Source of the DNA: Bacteroidetes bacterium GWF2_41_31
GTDB lineage: Bacteria > Bacteroidota > Bacteroidia > Bacteroidales > F082
Assembly (NCBI GenBank): GCA_001769215.1
Contig: MEOL01000003.1
Location: forward strand, 62,001 to 126,000
Reading direction: 5' to 3'
DNA: 64,000 nucleotides
The translations under genes were made by a program, and so were the position numbers. The stretch's first letter is position 1. Each line of letters opens with the position of its first letter. The notes under the pieces were generated by a model. That model worked only from the letters and a program-made list of their open reading frames with translations. It was not told the origin of the DNA and did no database searches. Below are positions 24,383 through 32,976 of the stretch, one piece after another.

Positions 24383-25618
24383 TTATTCAAATTCTGTTCT
24401 AAGAATGCGCAACACTTCCTGAATGGTTTCTTCTTCCAGATCGGTCCTGTTAACAAGTTCTTCAATATCCAGTTCAAGCACGCTTTTAGCAGTATCGCAT
24501 CCAATGGTTTTCAGTTCGTCGATAATCCACTGGTCGATTTCATCTGTAAATTCCTGTAGGTCGACATCTTCGCTGTCAGTATCGCTATCACGATACACAT
24601 CAATTTCGTAACCGGTAAGTTTACCGGCAAGCTTGATATTGTATCCGCCTTTTCCGATGGCCAGCGATACCTGATCGGGTTTCATGTACACTTCGGCGCG
24701 CTTATTTTCTTCATCAAGTTTGATGGAAGTAATTTTTGCAGGTGAAAGTGCACGTTGGATAAACAGCGATTTGTTTGATGTGTAATTAATCACATCGATA
24801 TTTTCATTTTTAAGTTCACGAACGATGCCGTGAATCCTTGATCCTTTCATCCCCACACAAGCCCCAACCGGGTCAATGCGGTCGTCGTACGATTCCACAG
24901 CAATCTTAGCCCTTTCTCCAGGTACCCGGTCAATTTTTTTGATGGTGATCAGACCGTCAAAAACTTCAGGTACTTCTGCCTCGAACAACCGTTCGAGAAA
25001 AATGGGAGAAGTACGCGAAAGGATGATAACAGGCGTATTGTTGCGCATGTCAACTTTCGACACAATGGCCCTGATGGAGTCCCCTTTGCGGTAATAATCC
25101 TGTGGGATTTGCTCCGACTTTGGCAGCAGGAGTTCTATTCCTTCATCATCCAACACCAGAATTTCCTTTTTCCACACCTGGTAAACTTCACCTGTGATGA
25201 TGTCACCGACTTTTTCTTTATATTTACGGAAGACGTTGTCTTTTTCATAGTCTAATATTCTGGAAACCAGATTTTGACGGATAGCCAACACTTCTCTTCT
25301 GCCAAAATCTTTTAGCCAGATTTGTTGTGAAAATTCTTCCCCTACCTCAAAATCGGGTTCTACTTTTATGGCATCCGAAATAGCAATCTGAAGACTTTCG
25401 TCTTCTACTTTGCCATCTTCAACAATTTCTCTGTAGTGCCATATTTCAAGGTCACCCTTGTCGATGTTCACGATGATATCGAAATTGCTTTCGGGGCCAT
25501 ATTTTTTTGTGAGCATGCTGTGAAAAACATCCTCGAGAATACGCATCATGGTTTCTCTGTCGATGTTTTTAAATTCTTTAAACTCCGAAAAGGTCTCAAC
25601 AAGGTTCATGTTATCCAT
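24383..25618 (-). CDS. nusA: Transcription termination/antitermination factor NusA
   Basis: A 411-residue RNA-binding factor that travels with RNA polymerase and modulates pausing and termination. The N-terminal polymerase-binding domain covers about residues 1-125. An S1 domain follows (GDIITGEVYQVWKKEILVLDD), then two KH domains (GACVGMKGSRIHGIVREL and IGKGGYNIKLAGKLTG near residues 255-275 and 320-335). The short acidic C-terminus ends with a helix-hairpin-helix-like segment (ELVNRTDLEEETIQEVL). It lacks the long acidic repeats of the E. coli protein, as usual in this phylum. It follows rimP by 22 bases. Confidence 0.98.
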   Translation of the reverse strand: MDNMNLVETFSEFKEFKNIDRETMMRILEDVFHSMLTKKYGPESNFDIIVNIDKGDLEIWHYREIVEDGKVEDESLQIAISDAIKVEPDFEVGEEFSQQIWLKDFGRREVLAIRQNLVSRILDYEKDNVFRKYKEKVGDIITGEVYQVWKKEILVLDDEGIELLLPKSEQIPQDYYRKGDSIRAIVSKVDMRNNTPVIILSRTSPIFLERLFEAEVPEVFDGLITIKKIDRVPGERAKIAVESYDDRIDPVGACVGMKGSRIHGIVRELKNENIDVINYTSNKSLFIQRALSPAKITSIKLDEENKRAEVYMKPDQVSLAIGKGGYNIKLAGKLTGYEIDVYRDSDTDSEDVDLQEFTDEIDQWIIDELKTIGCDTAKSVLELDIEELVNRTDLEEETIQEVLRILRTEFE

Positions 25619-25640
25619 TGCGAAAATAATTTACTGTCTG

Positions 25641-26102
25641 TTAAAAAGTTACAATTCCTTTAGCTTCAATTATTGATGTCATTGGGAAAGTGATCAGCTC
25701 TCCCGGCTCAATTTTTTTACTTTTTTTATTTTTGTTCTTTGCCTGATCGAAAAATTCGATTTGGGTTTCTGTGGCCGACTTCAATAACCCTTTCAGCTGC
25801 GTTCCATCGCTTAGCTTAATCTGTATGGCTTTGCCTACATACTTTTGATATTGTCGCAGGAGTGTGAATGGCTGGCCTACACCTGATGAACTCACGTTCA
25901 GTTCATAGTCTTCGATTTCGCGGTCAAGCTTACTTTCAATATACTTGCTCAAAGCGATACAATGCTCGATTAAAACGCCCGAATCGCTGTCGATAAATAC
26001 CAATATGCGGTTTTCTGCATTGGTATTTACCTCCACTACAAAACGGTCGGTTCCTGCTAAAAACCCACTGGCTAATTCTACTATGGTTTCTTTTTTTATC
26101 AT
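25641..26102 (-). CDS. rimP: Ribosome maturation factor RimP
   Basis: A 153-residue protein that assists 30S subunit maturation. The N-terminal domain includes DSDSGVLIEHCIALSKYIESKLD and ELNVSSSGVGQPF, both typical of the family; the C-terminal SH3-like part begins near GKAIQIKLSDGTQLKG. It heads the rimP-nusA-infB operon. Its ATG at 26102 lies only about 10 bases beyond the U-tract of the tRNA-Gln terminator, so ribosome binding and termination signals are packed together. No separate promoter box was seen between the terminator and the start. Confidence 0.95.
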   Translation of the reverse strand: MIKKETIVELASGFLAGTDRFVVEVNTNAENRILVFIDSDSGVLIEHCIALSKYIESKLDREIEDYELNVSSSGVGQPFTLLRQYQKYVGKAIQIKLSDGTQLKGLLKSATETQIEFFDQAKNKNKKSKKIEPGELITFPMTSIIEAKGIVTF

Positions 26103-26107
26103 ACTAT

Positions 26108-26132
26108 AAAAAGAGGGGACCCGTGTCCCCTC
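26108..26132 (-). terminator. Terminator between tRNA-Gln and rimP
   Basis: On the minus strand GAGGGGAC, a 4-base loop and GTCCCCTC form a perfect 8-bp stem (26113-26132), followed by TTTTT. It lies 20 bases beyond the tRNA 3' end and directly before rimP. Confidence 0.85.
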
Positions 26133-26152
26133 ACCTCAAAATCTCTCTCTCG

Positions 26153-26223
26153 TTGTCCGACAAGGATTCGAACCTTGACAGGCAGAATCAAAATCTGCAG
26201 TGCTGCCGTTACACCATCGGACA
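26153..26223 (-). tRNA. tRNA-Gln (TTG)
   Basis: A 71-base cloverleaf on the minus strand. The acceptor arms TGTCCGA and TCGGACA pair fully, the anticodon stem is GCAGA/TCTGC with loop TTTTGAT (anticodon TTG at 26189-26191), and the T arm contains GGTTCGAATCC. The discriminator is A and no CCA is encoded. It reads CAA and, by wobble, CAG codons. Confidence 0.95.
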
Positions 26224-26232
26224 TTCGGGGCG

Positions 26233-26262
26233 CAAAGATACTCCATTTTTTCTTATTCCAAA
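26233..26262 (-). promoter_or_regulatory. Promoter of tRNA-Gln
   Basis: On the minus strand TTTG (26259-26262), 18 bases, then TATCTTTG (26233-26240), a complete match to the -33/-7 consensus, about 10 bases before the tRNA 5' end. Confidence 0.7.
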
Positions 26263-26323
26263 CTATTCAAATAAAAAATTGGCAGTGTATGTGCAGCAAT
26301 GGCGCTTCAGTTATTTGATATGC

Positions 26324-26331
26324 TATCTTTG
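26324..26331 (+). promoter_or_regulatory. -7 box of lpxB
   Basis: TATCTTTG matches TAnnTTTG and lies 26 bases before the lpxB ATG. No good -33 element was found at the usual distance. It is divergent from the tRNA-Gln promoter. Confidence 0.45.
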
Positions 26332-26357
26332 TCAGGAATTGTTAGCAATTTTTATAG

Positions 26358-27476
26358 ATGAAATACTACCTTATTTCGGGGGAGGCTTCGGGTGACCTGC
26401 ATGGGGCAAACCTGATGAAATCATTAAAAGACCTGGATGCCGCGGCTGAATTCAGGGTCTGGGGTGGTGATAAAATGAAAAATGAAGGGGGAGTGCTCGT
26501 AAAACATTATCGCGATTTGGCTTTTATGGGATTTATTGAAGTGCTTTTTAACCTCCGCACCGTGTTAAAAAATATCTCCTTTTGCAAAAAAGACCTGCTT
26601 TGTCATAAGCCCGATGTATTGATCCTGATCGATTATCCGGGATTTAACCTTCGCATTGCTGAATTTGCTCATCAACAGGGAATAAAGGTGGCTTATTATA
26701 TCTCACCTCAAATTTGGGCCTGGAAAAAAAGCAGGGTACACCTCATTAAACGGGTGGTTGATCTGATGATGGTTATATTGCCATTTGAGTCCGACTTCTA
26801 TAAAAAATACAATTTCAAAGTTGATTTTGTCGGGCATCCCTTGCTCGATGCCATCCACAATGAGCCTGTTATTGATAAAAATACTTTTTTAAGCAGGTAT
26901 GGACTAACCGATAAACCCGTTATCGCCTTGCTGCCCGGAAGTCGTAAGCAGGAGGTAGGCAAAATGTTGAGTGAGATGCTCAAGGTGATTCCTTTCTATC
27001 CCGATTACCAGTTTGTTATTGCAGGCGTGGACAATCTTCCTGATGATGCCTATGCTTCCTTCACCGGCGACAAAAAAGTAACAGTGGTTTTTAATGAAAC
27101 GCATCATCTGTTGCGAACGGCACAGGCTGCCCTGGTAACCTCTGGTACTGCTACCCTTGAAACCGCTCTGCTGGGTGTGCCTGAAGTAGTATGCTACAAG
27201 GGAAATTCTTTAAGTTACCAAATTGCCCGGCGGGTAGTTAATGTAAAATACATCTCATTGGTCAACCTGATTATGGACAGGGAGGTGGTAAAAGAGTTGA
27301 TCCAGGGCGAACTTAATACACAAAACCTGAGAAAGCAATTGGATTTATTGTTGTTTGATCATGCCTATCGTTCAAAATTGAAGGCCGATTACATCGAACT
27401 GGTGAGTAAATTAGGTAGTTTGGGAGCTTCCAATCGTGCAGCGAATTTAATCGTCAGCATGATAAAGCCTGGATAA
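26358..27476 (+). CDS. lpxB: Lipid-A-disaccharide synthase
   Basis: A 372-residue GT19 glycosyltransferase that joins UDP-2,3-diacylglucosamine and lipid X to make the disaccharide core of lipid A at the inner membrane. The opening YYLISGEASGDLHGANLMKSLK is the family signature. YYISPQIWAWKKSR near residue 113-126, LLPGSRKQEVG near residue 190 and TSGTATLETALLGVPEVVCYKG near residue 262 are further conserved blocks. Length is normal. It is read as a single gene; the stop lies 18 bases before the stop of the convergent M23 peptidase gene. Confidence 0.97.
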   Translation: MKYYLISGEASGDLHGANLMKSLKDLDAAAEFRVWGGDKMKNEGGVLVKHYRDLAFMGFIEVLFNLRTVLKNISFCKKDLLCHKPDVLILIDYPGFNLRIAEFAHQQGIKVAYYISPQIWAWKKSRVHLIKRVVDLMMVILPFESDFYKKYNFKVDFVGHPLLDAIHNEPVIDKNTFLSRYGLTDKPVIALLPGSRKQEVGKMLSEMLKVIPFYPDYQFVIAGVDNLPDDAYASFTGDKKVTVVFNETHHLLRTAQAALVTSGTATLETALLGVPEVVCYKGNSLSYQIARRVVNVKYISLVNLIMDREVVKELIQGELNTQNLRKQLDLLLFDHAYRSKLKADYIELVSKLGSLGASNRAANLIVSMIKPG

Positions 27477-27494
27477 ACTGGCTAAACTTCTCAA

Positions 27495-29234
27495 CTACCT
27501 TTTTATCGATTTGCGATAAATCGATTTGTTTCCCACGTTGTCAGTCACTACCAGCTCGAAGTCATTTTCTCCAGTTTTCATTCTCTTGTCGATTTCGTAA
27601 AAGAGCAGGTTGTTTTTGGCGTCGTATTCCATCAAAATCCATTGACCATTCAGCGTAGCACGGTACGAACGAATACCAGTTTGATTGTCAACAATACTTA
27701 GCTTGATTTTTGAAAGCGGCTTCCCGGCTTCGCTGGTAGCCACATTGATGGGCTTTATAACAGGAGGTTTGGTGTCGACCAGAATGGTGTAAAAGCCAAG
27801 TTTCCTGATGGACGCTTCCATGCGGTCATGGTTCATTTTTCCTCCGGCAGAAGAGTAATTTTTGTTGTTGGCAGAATAACCCAGATAGAGCTTTTCACGG
27901 TCGTAACGTGCCAGTAAATCAGCATCGGGCAAGATACTGAGTGTAAGGTTTTTTTGAATGGGAACTTTGCTGTTGTGTAATTGAAATACATGGTATAGTT
28001 TGGTTGAGTCTGGTTCAAGTTGTTTAAAATCGAAATAAAACGACTGATAAAACGCGTTGGCCGGAATAGACAATACCATCAGTTCATTTTTGATGGTATC
28101 CGGAACATTGGCTTGGATGTGATAGGGTGTTTTTTTAATCTCCCTCTTAACAAATCGTGAGATAGCTGTATCTTCCTGTACCGAAAAGGGAAGTTGCGAC
28201 AGGTTTCCGTATGCATCGCTGACCTGCCATGTGAGTTTGTGAACCAAGGTGTCGCTAAAACAAAAGATGCCATTGGATAAAACCTGATCGTAATTGAAAA
28301 GCAGGTTGTTGGTGTCGATCTGGGTACGAATATACCGTTTGTTGGTTTCAACAGAGGTGCCATAATCAATTAAACTGTTTATGTACCGTGCGGTAGCGAA
28401 TGATAGTTTGTCCAACATCAGACCGAAGATTTGAGTCGTGTCGTCCAATAGTTTGACTTCAAAAACCCCGTTTTTATTGGGTATTTCGTTCATCACATCA
28501 TGGGCTACTATTCCAAACGATACCCGACCGGAAACTTTTATCGTCCGCTGACTTTTTAATTTATGCTGGTCGCCCCAACCCGTCACCTCTAAGAAAGTCG
28601 TTTCCTGTTTCCCGTTTACAAATGAGTTGGTATCCACAGGATAAACCGCAATATTGAGGATTTGGGGCCGGTAAAAATCTTTTACCTTAATCGATGTAAA
28701 CAACAGCGGGTTGAGCGAATATTGGGTGGCTTCATCCCGGATTTCAAAATGCAGGTGTGGCCCCATAGAACCTCCTGTGTTTCCTGAGTAGGCAACCAGA
28801 TCACCTTTTTTAACAGGCAACTCATGCTCGTTTGGAAAAATTTCAACTTCAAAGCTTTCGCGGCTATATTGAATTTTTTTTACATAGCTTTGGATGGAAT
28901 CGCCGTATCGCTGCAAGTGCCCATATACCGAAACAAAGCCATTGGGATGTGTAATATAAAGGGCTTTCCCATAACCTCCGGGTGATATTTTTATCCGTGA
29001 TACCCAGCCATCTTCAATCGCTCTTACTTTCTGTCCTTCTCTTCCCTGTGTTTTGATATCAATTCCGGCATGAAAATGATTGGGGCGCAATTCGCCAAAG
29101 GTGCCTGAGAGATACAAGGGTATGTCAAGCGGAGGTGCAAATGGCTCTGAATAAGTTTGTTGAGCCACAGGAATGAAAGGTGACATGAAAAATAATAGGA
29201 CAAAAAAATGGGTGGCAATAGGCTTTTTACTCAT
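27495..29234 (-). CDS. M23 (LytM) family metallopeptidase
   Basis: A 579-residue exported protein with a signal peptide (cut near VAQQ). The M23 zinc peptidase domain is N-terminal, at about residues 35-185: HFHAGIDIK near residue 54 supplies the first His/Asp ligands, YGHLQRY follows, and GPHLHFEI near residue 161 supplies the last. Such enzymes cut peptidoglycan cross-links. The remaining 390 residues are beta-rich, with several immunoglobulin-like stretches and a final part (KIKLSIVDNQTGIRSYRATLNG), and probably serve binding or regulation. Its start overlaps the end of the HAD phosphatase gene by 8 bases, so translation is coupled. Confidence 0.9.
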   Translation of the reverse strand: MSKKPIATHFFVLLFFMSPFIPVAQQTYSEPFAPPLDIPLYLSGTFGELRPNHFHAGIDIKTQGREGQKVRAIEDGWVSRIKISPGGYGKALYITHPNGFVSVYGHLQRYGDSIQSYVKKIQYSRESFEVEIFPNEHELPVKKGDLVAYSGNTGGSMGPHLHFEIRDEATQYSLNPLLFTSIKVKDFYRPQILNIAVYPVDTNSFVNGKQETTFLEVTGWGDQHKLKSQRTIKVSGRVSFGIVAHDVMNEIPNKNGVFEVKLLDDTTQIFGLMLDKLSFATARYINSLIDYGTSVETNKRYIRTQIDTNNLLFNYDQVLSNGIFCFSDTLVHKLTWQVSDAYGNLSQLPFSVQEDTAISRFVKREIKKTPYHIQANVPDTIKNELMVLSIPANAFYQSFYFDFKQLEPDSTKLYHVFQLHNSKVPIQKNLTLSILPDADLLARYDREKLYLGYSANNKNYSSAGGKMNHDRMEASIRKLGFYTILVDTKPPVIKPINVATSEAGKPLSKIKLSIVDNQTGIRSYRATLNGQWILMEYDAKNNLLFYEIDKRMKTGENDFELVVTDNVGNKSIYRKSIKR

Positions 29235-29718
29235 CGAAAAGTTGGGTTAGTTCGCTCATGTGTTGTATTGTATAATCAGCATTTGGGAAAGAGCCTTTGA
29301 GACAAAGCTCATTAAAAAAAACGGTAACCATTCCGGCTTCTTTTGCACCCACAATGTCTTTATCATACAAGTTGCCAACCATCAGGCAGGTTTTCTGATC
29401 ATATCCGGAAAGGCGGGCAGTGCGAATAAAAAATTCCGGATCGGGTTTTTTAACACCCAATTCTATTTGCGAAAAAAAATGATCAAAATAAACATCGGCA
29501 CCAATTCGCTTTAGCGCTGCAATCATGTCGGAGGTTTTGCTGTGGTCGGCGCTGGTGGCAATAATACATGGATATTTTGAACTCAGGTATTTCAATGCAG
29601 TTTCGGCTCCCGGGACCCAGGCGACTGACTCCCAAATATACATGGGGCCAGGCAGGTTATAATCACGCATCACCGTATCGCCCCAATCGAAAATGATCGC
29701 TTTTACCGAATTTTTCAT
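29227..29718 (-). CDS. HAD-superfamily phosphatase
   Basis: A 163-residue small HAD hydrolase. Motif I reads IIFDWGDTV, so the nucleophile Asp is followed by Trp-Gly-Asp, a known variant; motif II is IIATSADHS, motif III includes the Lys of GVKKPDPEFF, and motif IV is MVGNLYDKDIVGAKEAG. There is almost no cap insertion, so it probably acts on small phosphate esters. No signal peptide. It overlaps the M23 gene by 8 bases and is the first gene of that pair. The substrate is unknown. Confidence 0.85.
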   Translation of the reverse strand: MKNSVKAIIFDWGDTVMRDYNLPGPMYIWESVAWVPGAETALKYLSSKYPCIIATSADHSKTSDMIAALKRIGADVYFDHFFSQIELGVKKPDPEFFIRTARLSGYDQKTCLMVGNLYDKDIVGAKEAGMVTVFFNELCLKGSFPNADYTIQHMSELTQLFDE

Positions 29719-29722
29719 GAAG

Positions 29723-29730
29723 CAAAAGTA
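29723..29730 (-). promoter_or_regulatory. -7 box directly before the HAD gene
   Basis: On the minus strand TACTTTTG matches TAnnTTTG and ends only 4 bases before the ATG at 29718, so the transcript would be leaderless or nearly so. The first HAD motif lies too close to the N-terminus for a much later start. Confidence 0.45.
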
Positions 29731-29819
29731 GTTGGATTATTCATATGGAATGAACCCGGGAGTTTAGTTTTATATGACAATCTATCCGCTTTTCAAATCG
29801 TGCCCTTAGGAAAAATCAC

Positions 29820-29827
29820 TAAATTTG
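29820..29827 (+). promoter_or_regulatory. -7 box of the DUF5011-type lipoprotein gene
   Basis: TAAATTTG matches TAnnTTTG, 16 bases before the ATG at 29844. No convincing -33 element. Confidence 0.4.
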
Positions 29828-29843
29828 CCCAAAATCGATCTGC

Positions 29844-30188
29844 ATGAAATATACCGTATCTCTTCTTTTCTTTGTGCTTGTTTTTAGCTTCCTGAACCTT
29901 GGTTGCAAAAAAACAGACGATGGTGATGGAACAAAGCCTGAAATCGTTGTCCTGGGTGCCAATCCTATGTTTTGGGCACTTAATTATCCCTATACGGATT
30001 TGGGTGCAAAAGCCTACGATGTGAGCTCAACAGGTGATACAACTGATTTAACCTTGTCGATTGTTGTAGACAGCAAGGTTGATGTATCTCAGGTGGGAGA
30101 GTATCAGGTGACTTACAATGTAAAGGATGCAAGTGGCCTCGCCGCTGATGAAAAAAGAAGACTTGTAAAAGTGGTGATTGGAAAATAA
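29844..30188 (+). CDS. Lipoprotein with one Ig-like DUF5011-type domain
   Basis: A 114-residue lipoprotein. The signal peptide MKYTVSLLFFVLVFSFLNLGC ends with the lipidated Cys21. The mature part is a single beta-sandwich of the type seen in DUF5011 and other bacterial Ig-like surface repeats: YPYTDLGAKAYD near residue 50, then VDVSQVGEYQVTYNVKDASG and a closing KVVIGK strand. These domains are usually modules of bigger surface proteins; a free-standing single copy is less common. Function unknown, probably on the outer membrane. A lipid kinase gene follows 24 bases later. Confidence 0.8.
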   Translation: MKYTVSLLFFVLVFSFLNLGCKKTDDGDGTKPEIVVLGANPMFWALNYPYTDLGAKAYDVSSTGDTTDLTLSIVVDSKVDVSQVGEYQVTYNVKDASGLAADEKRRLVKVVIGK

Positions 30189-30212
30189 AAACCTGACAGA
30201 CACCGAACTTTC

Positions 30213-31127
30213 ATGACATCACAAACCCTGCAAAAGAAAAAAATCCTCTTTATTGTAAATCCCAATTCTGGAAAAAAGAAGAGCGATTTGCTTACGCAAT
30301 CAATTCAAAAAGAAATAGATGTAAAAAAATTTGATGTCGAAATCGTCTATACTGCTTATGCAGGACATGCGGTAGTGGTAAGTCGTCAAGCGGTTGAGGA
30401 TGGCATCGATATTATTGTTGCCGCTGGCGGCGATGGCACCATCAACGAAGTAGCAGGTGAGATAATTGATAGAGAAACTGTTTTGGGTATTATCCCAATG
30501 GGCTCGGGCAATGGTCTCGCCCGCCACCTGGGTATTCCGCGCCAGATTGAGAAAGCGGTCGGGCTTATCAATCAATTTGATTTTACCAAAATAGACACCT
30601 GTTCTGTTAATCAGGTGCATTTTGTCAGCATTGCCGGAATTGGATTCGATGCCCTGGTGGCCAAACACTTCGCCCGGAATGAAAGGAGAGGGTTCATGGG
30701 TTATTTTAATGTGGTTGCAAACAAATACCTGAAATACAAACCCAAGAAATATCAAATTGTGTTTGCCAACGGAAATAAACTCACCACAAGGGCTTTGTTT
30801 ATCGCGTTTGCCAACTCCAATCAATTTGGCTATAACACCACCATCGCCCCAAATGCCCGGCTTACCGATGGGCTGATTGACGTTTGTATTGTTAAGAAAC
30901 CGATGCTGGTTTCGATTCCAATCATAGCCAATTTGCTGTTGTTGAACAAAATAAATCTTGCCAACGATGTGAGTATCGTGCAAACACCCTATCTTAGCGT
31001 TACACAATCGCGCAACCGGGTGGTTAATATTGATGGTGAACCCATCAGGATTGCAAAAAAATTAAATATTAAAATCAACCCCCTGTCGCTCAGGGTAATA
31101 ATAAATAAGGAAGATGCCAAAATATAA
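30213..31127 (+). CDS. Diacylglycerol kinase-family lipid kinase
   Basis: A 304-residue soluble enzyme of the DAGK/YegS/sphingosine kinase family. The nucleotide-binding loop IVNPNSGKKK lies near residues 14-23, the catalytic GGDGTINEVA near residues 73-82 and the PMGSGNGLARHLG block near residues 96-108. The C-terminal beta-sandwich contains the usual INIDGEPI segment. The expected reaction is ATP-dependent phosphorylation of a lipid such as diacylglycerol at the inner membrane face; the true substrate is unknown. Its last 14 bases overlap the start of the SUI1-type gene. Confidence 0.93.
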   Translation: MTSQTLQKKKILFIVNPNSGKKKSDLLTQSIQKEIDVKKFDVEIVYTAYAGHAVVVSRQAVEDGIDIIVAAGGDGTINEVAGEIIDRETVLGIIPMGSGNGLARHLGIPRQIEKAVGLINQFDFTKIDTCSVNQVHFVSIAGIGFDALVAKHFARNERRGFMGYFNVVANKYLKYKPKKYQIVFANGNKLTTRALFIAFANSNQFGYNTTIAPNARLTDGLIDVCIVKKPMLVSIPIIANLLLLNKINLANDVSIVQTPYLSVTQSRNRVVNIDGEPIRIAKKLNIKINPLSLRVIINKEDAKI

Positions 31128-31446
31128 CGACTTTAACCTGGTTTTTTCAACCAATCCTGATTTGGTGCCGTTGAGTGGTGACAAAGAAATGGTAGAAACA
31201 AAGGAAGCTAAACATCAGAGCCTGATCGTTTCACTGGATAAAAAACAACGAAGAGGAAAAAAAGTAACCTTGATCGAAGGATTTGTGGGCAATGAAAACG
31301 ACCTGAAAGAACTTGGGAAAATATTGAAATCGAAATGTGGCGTCGGTGGTTCGGTCAAGGACAACCAAATTATTATCCAGGGCGACTTTAAGGAGAAAAT
31401 TGCTGAAATACTCAGACAATCAGGATATAAAACAAAATTGAAATAA
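31114..31446 (+). CDS. SUI1/YciH-type translation initiation factor
   Basis: A 110-residue protein related to eukaryotic eIF1. The SUI1 domain occupies about residues 40-108, with GKKVTLIEGF, the KSKCGVGGSVKDNQIIIQGD core that is highly conserved between YciH and eIF1, and an end reading LRQSGYKTKLK. In bacteria such proteins are thought to affect initiation fidelity. It starts inside the 3' end of the lipid kinase gene, 14 bases before that stop, which suggests translational coupling. The first 35 residues are not conserved in the family as I know it. Confidence 0.92.
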   Translation: MPKYNDFNLVFSTNPDLVPLSGDKEMVETKEAKHQSLIVSLDKKQRRGKKVTLIEGFVGNENDLKELGKILKSKCGVGGSVKDNQIIIQGDFKEKIAEILRQSGYKTKLK

Positions 31447-31457
31447 AAACGGAAGTC

Positions 31458-32861
31458 ATGCAGAAATACTTAAAACTTACAATCCTGTTGTGGATGTTGG
31501 CAAGTTCCACATCGGTTTTTTCTCAGACAAAAAATGGAGCGCTGACCATGAACATGGTGAAACAAATCAGGGCTACCTTTGAGAATACAGCTGGTAATAC
31601 CGCTTTAAAAAATGCCATTTCGAACAACGACATAAAAAAGCTGGCGGTCAACCGGGAAAACGATGGCAAAGTCAACAATTTGTTTTCGAACAAGGTAACT
31701 ACCAAAGGCATCTCCAACCAAAAATCATCCGGGCGTTGTTGGCTGTTCACAGGGCTAAATACCTTGAAACCAATGGTTCAGGAAAAATATAAACTAAATG
31801 ATTTTGATTTCAGTCATACCTATAATTTTTTCTGGGATCAATTTGAGAAGGCCAACCTGTTTCTCGAAATAGCCATTGCCACGGCACAGAAACCGCTTGA
31901 AGACCGGGAGGTGGAATGGCTTTTTAAAAACCCCATTGGTGATGGAGGGCAGTGGACGACCTTTGCCGACAATGTACAAAAATATGGTGTAGTACCCCAA
32001 TCGGCGATGCCTGATACCTATCAAAGCGAGAACACTGCAACGATATCAAAATTACTTGCAAGGAAATTGCGCGAAGATGGCTTGGAAATCAGGATGATCA
32101 CCTTATCCCGAATGGCAGAGGAGAAAAAAACCGAAGCCAAATTCAACATGTTGGCTGATATCTACCGGATGCTCGCGTTGAGTTTGGGTGAGCCCCCGAT
32201 GGACTTTTTATGGCAATATATCGATGCCGATGGAAAAATCAGTGAGCCAAATACCTATACCCCGCAAGCATTTTATGATGAGATTATTGGTGTTAATTTG
32301 AGCGATTACGTCATGTTTATGAACGACCCTACGCGTGATTACCATCAGTTATACGAAATTCAATACGACCGGAACCTGGTTGAAGGTGGCAACTGGAAGT
32401 ATATCAACCTGCCTAATGACGAGATCAAGGAGTTTGCTAAAGCATCTATCCTGGCCAGGGAAGCCATGTATTTTTCGTGCGATGTTGGCAAACAACTCAA
32501 TATTGAAGATGGAACATTGGATGTGAACAACTATCAGTACAACAATCTGTTTGGAGTGGACTTTGGGATGGATAAAAAACAACGTATTCAAACTTTTGAA
32601 AGTGGCTCAACACATGGTATGTCGTTGGTGGGGGCCAATATCCTTCAGGATGGCAAGGTGGATAAATGGCAGTTGGAAAACAGTTGGGGAGCCGACAAAG
32701 GCGACAAAGGTTATCTCACTATGACGGATGCCTGGTTTAATGAGTTTATGTTTCGCATCATCATCAATAAAAAATATGTTACTGACAATGTGTTGAAAAT
32801 TTTGGACCAAAAACCCATATTGCTTCCGCCATGGGATCCCATGTTTATGCCTGAACAATAA
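31458..32861 (+). CDS. pepC: C1 family aminopeptidase (bleomycin hydrolase type), exported
   Basis: A 467-residue cysteine peptidase of the PepC/bleomycin hydrolase family. The catalytic Cys lies in SSGRCWLF near residue 93, the His in STHGMSLVG near residue 385 and the Asn in QLENSWG near residue 407. The N-terminus (LKLTILLWMLASSTSVFSQ) is a signal peptide, so unlike the cytosolic lactic-acid-bacterial enzymes it should act in the periplasm, as is common in Bacteroidota. It would release N-terminal amino acids from peptides. It begins 11 bases after the SUI1-type gene and may be cotranscribed. No terminator was seen after it. Confidence 0.93.
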   Translation: MQKYLKLTILLWMLASSTSVFSQTKNGALTMNMVKQIRATFENTAGNTALKNAISNNDIKKLAVNRENDGKVNNLFSNKVTTKGISNQKSSGRCWLFTGLNTLKPMVQEKYKLNDFDFSHTYNFFWDQFEKANLFLEIAIATAQKPLEDREVEWLFKNPIGDGGQWTTFADNVQKYGVVPQSAMPDTYQSENTATISKLLARKLREDGLEIRMITLSRMAEEKKTEAKFNMLADIYRMLALSLGEPPMDFLWQYIDADGKISEPNTYTPQAFYDEIIGVNLSDYVMFMNDPTRDYHQLYEIQYDRNLVEGGNWKYINLPNDEIKEFAKASILAREAMYFSCDVGKQLNIEDGTLDVNNYQYNNLFGVDFGMDKKQRIQTFESGSTHGMSLVGANILQDGKVDKWQLENSWGADKGDKGYLTMTDAWFNEFMFRIIINKKYVTDNVLKILDQKPILLPPWDPMFMPEQ

Positions 32862-32976
32862 ATAATTTTTAACAGCCAGTCGGGTTTAGAAACTTTATGA
32901 GTAAAAATTTATCTTGTGTCAAAAAACTTTTTACTTTAGCTTTTATTCAATCATCGTTAACTAATCACATTTATCT

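Noticed and set aside
30300-31007. Minus-strand frame of 235 codons opposite the lipid kinase gene
   Set aside because: Shadow of a clear enzyme gene; no start signal or family resemblance.
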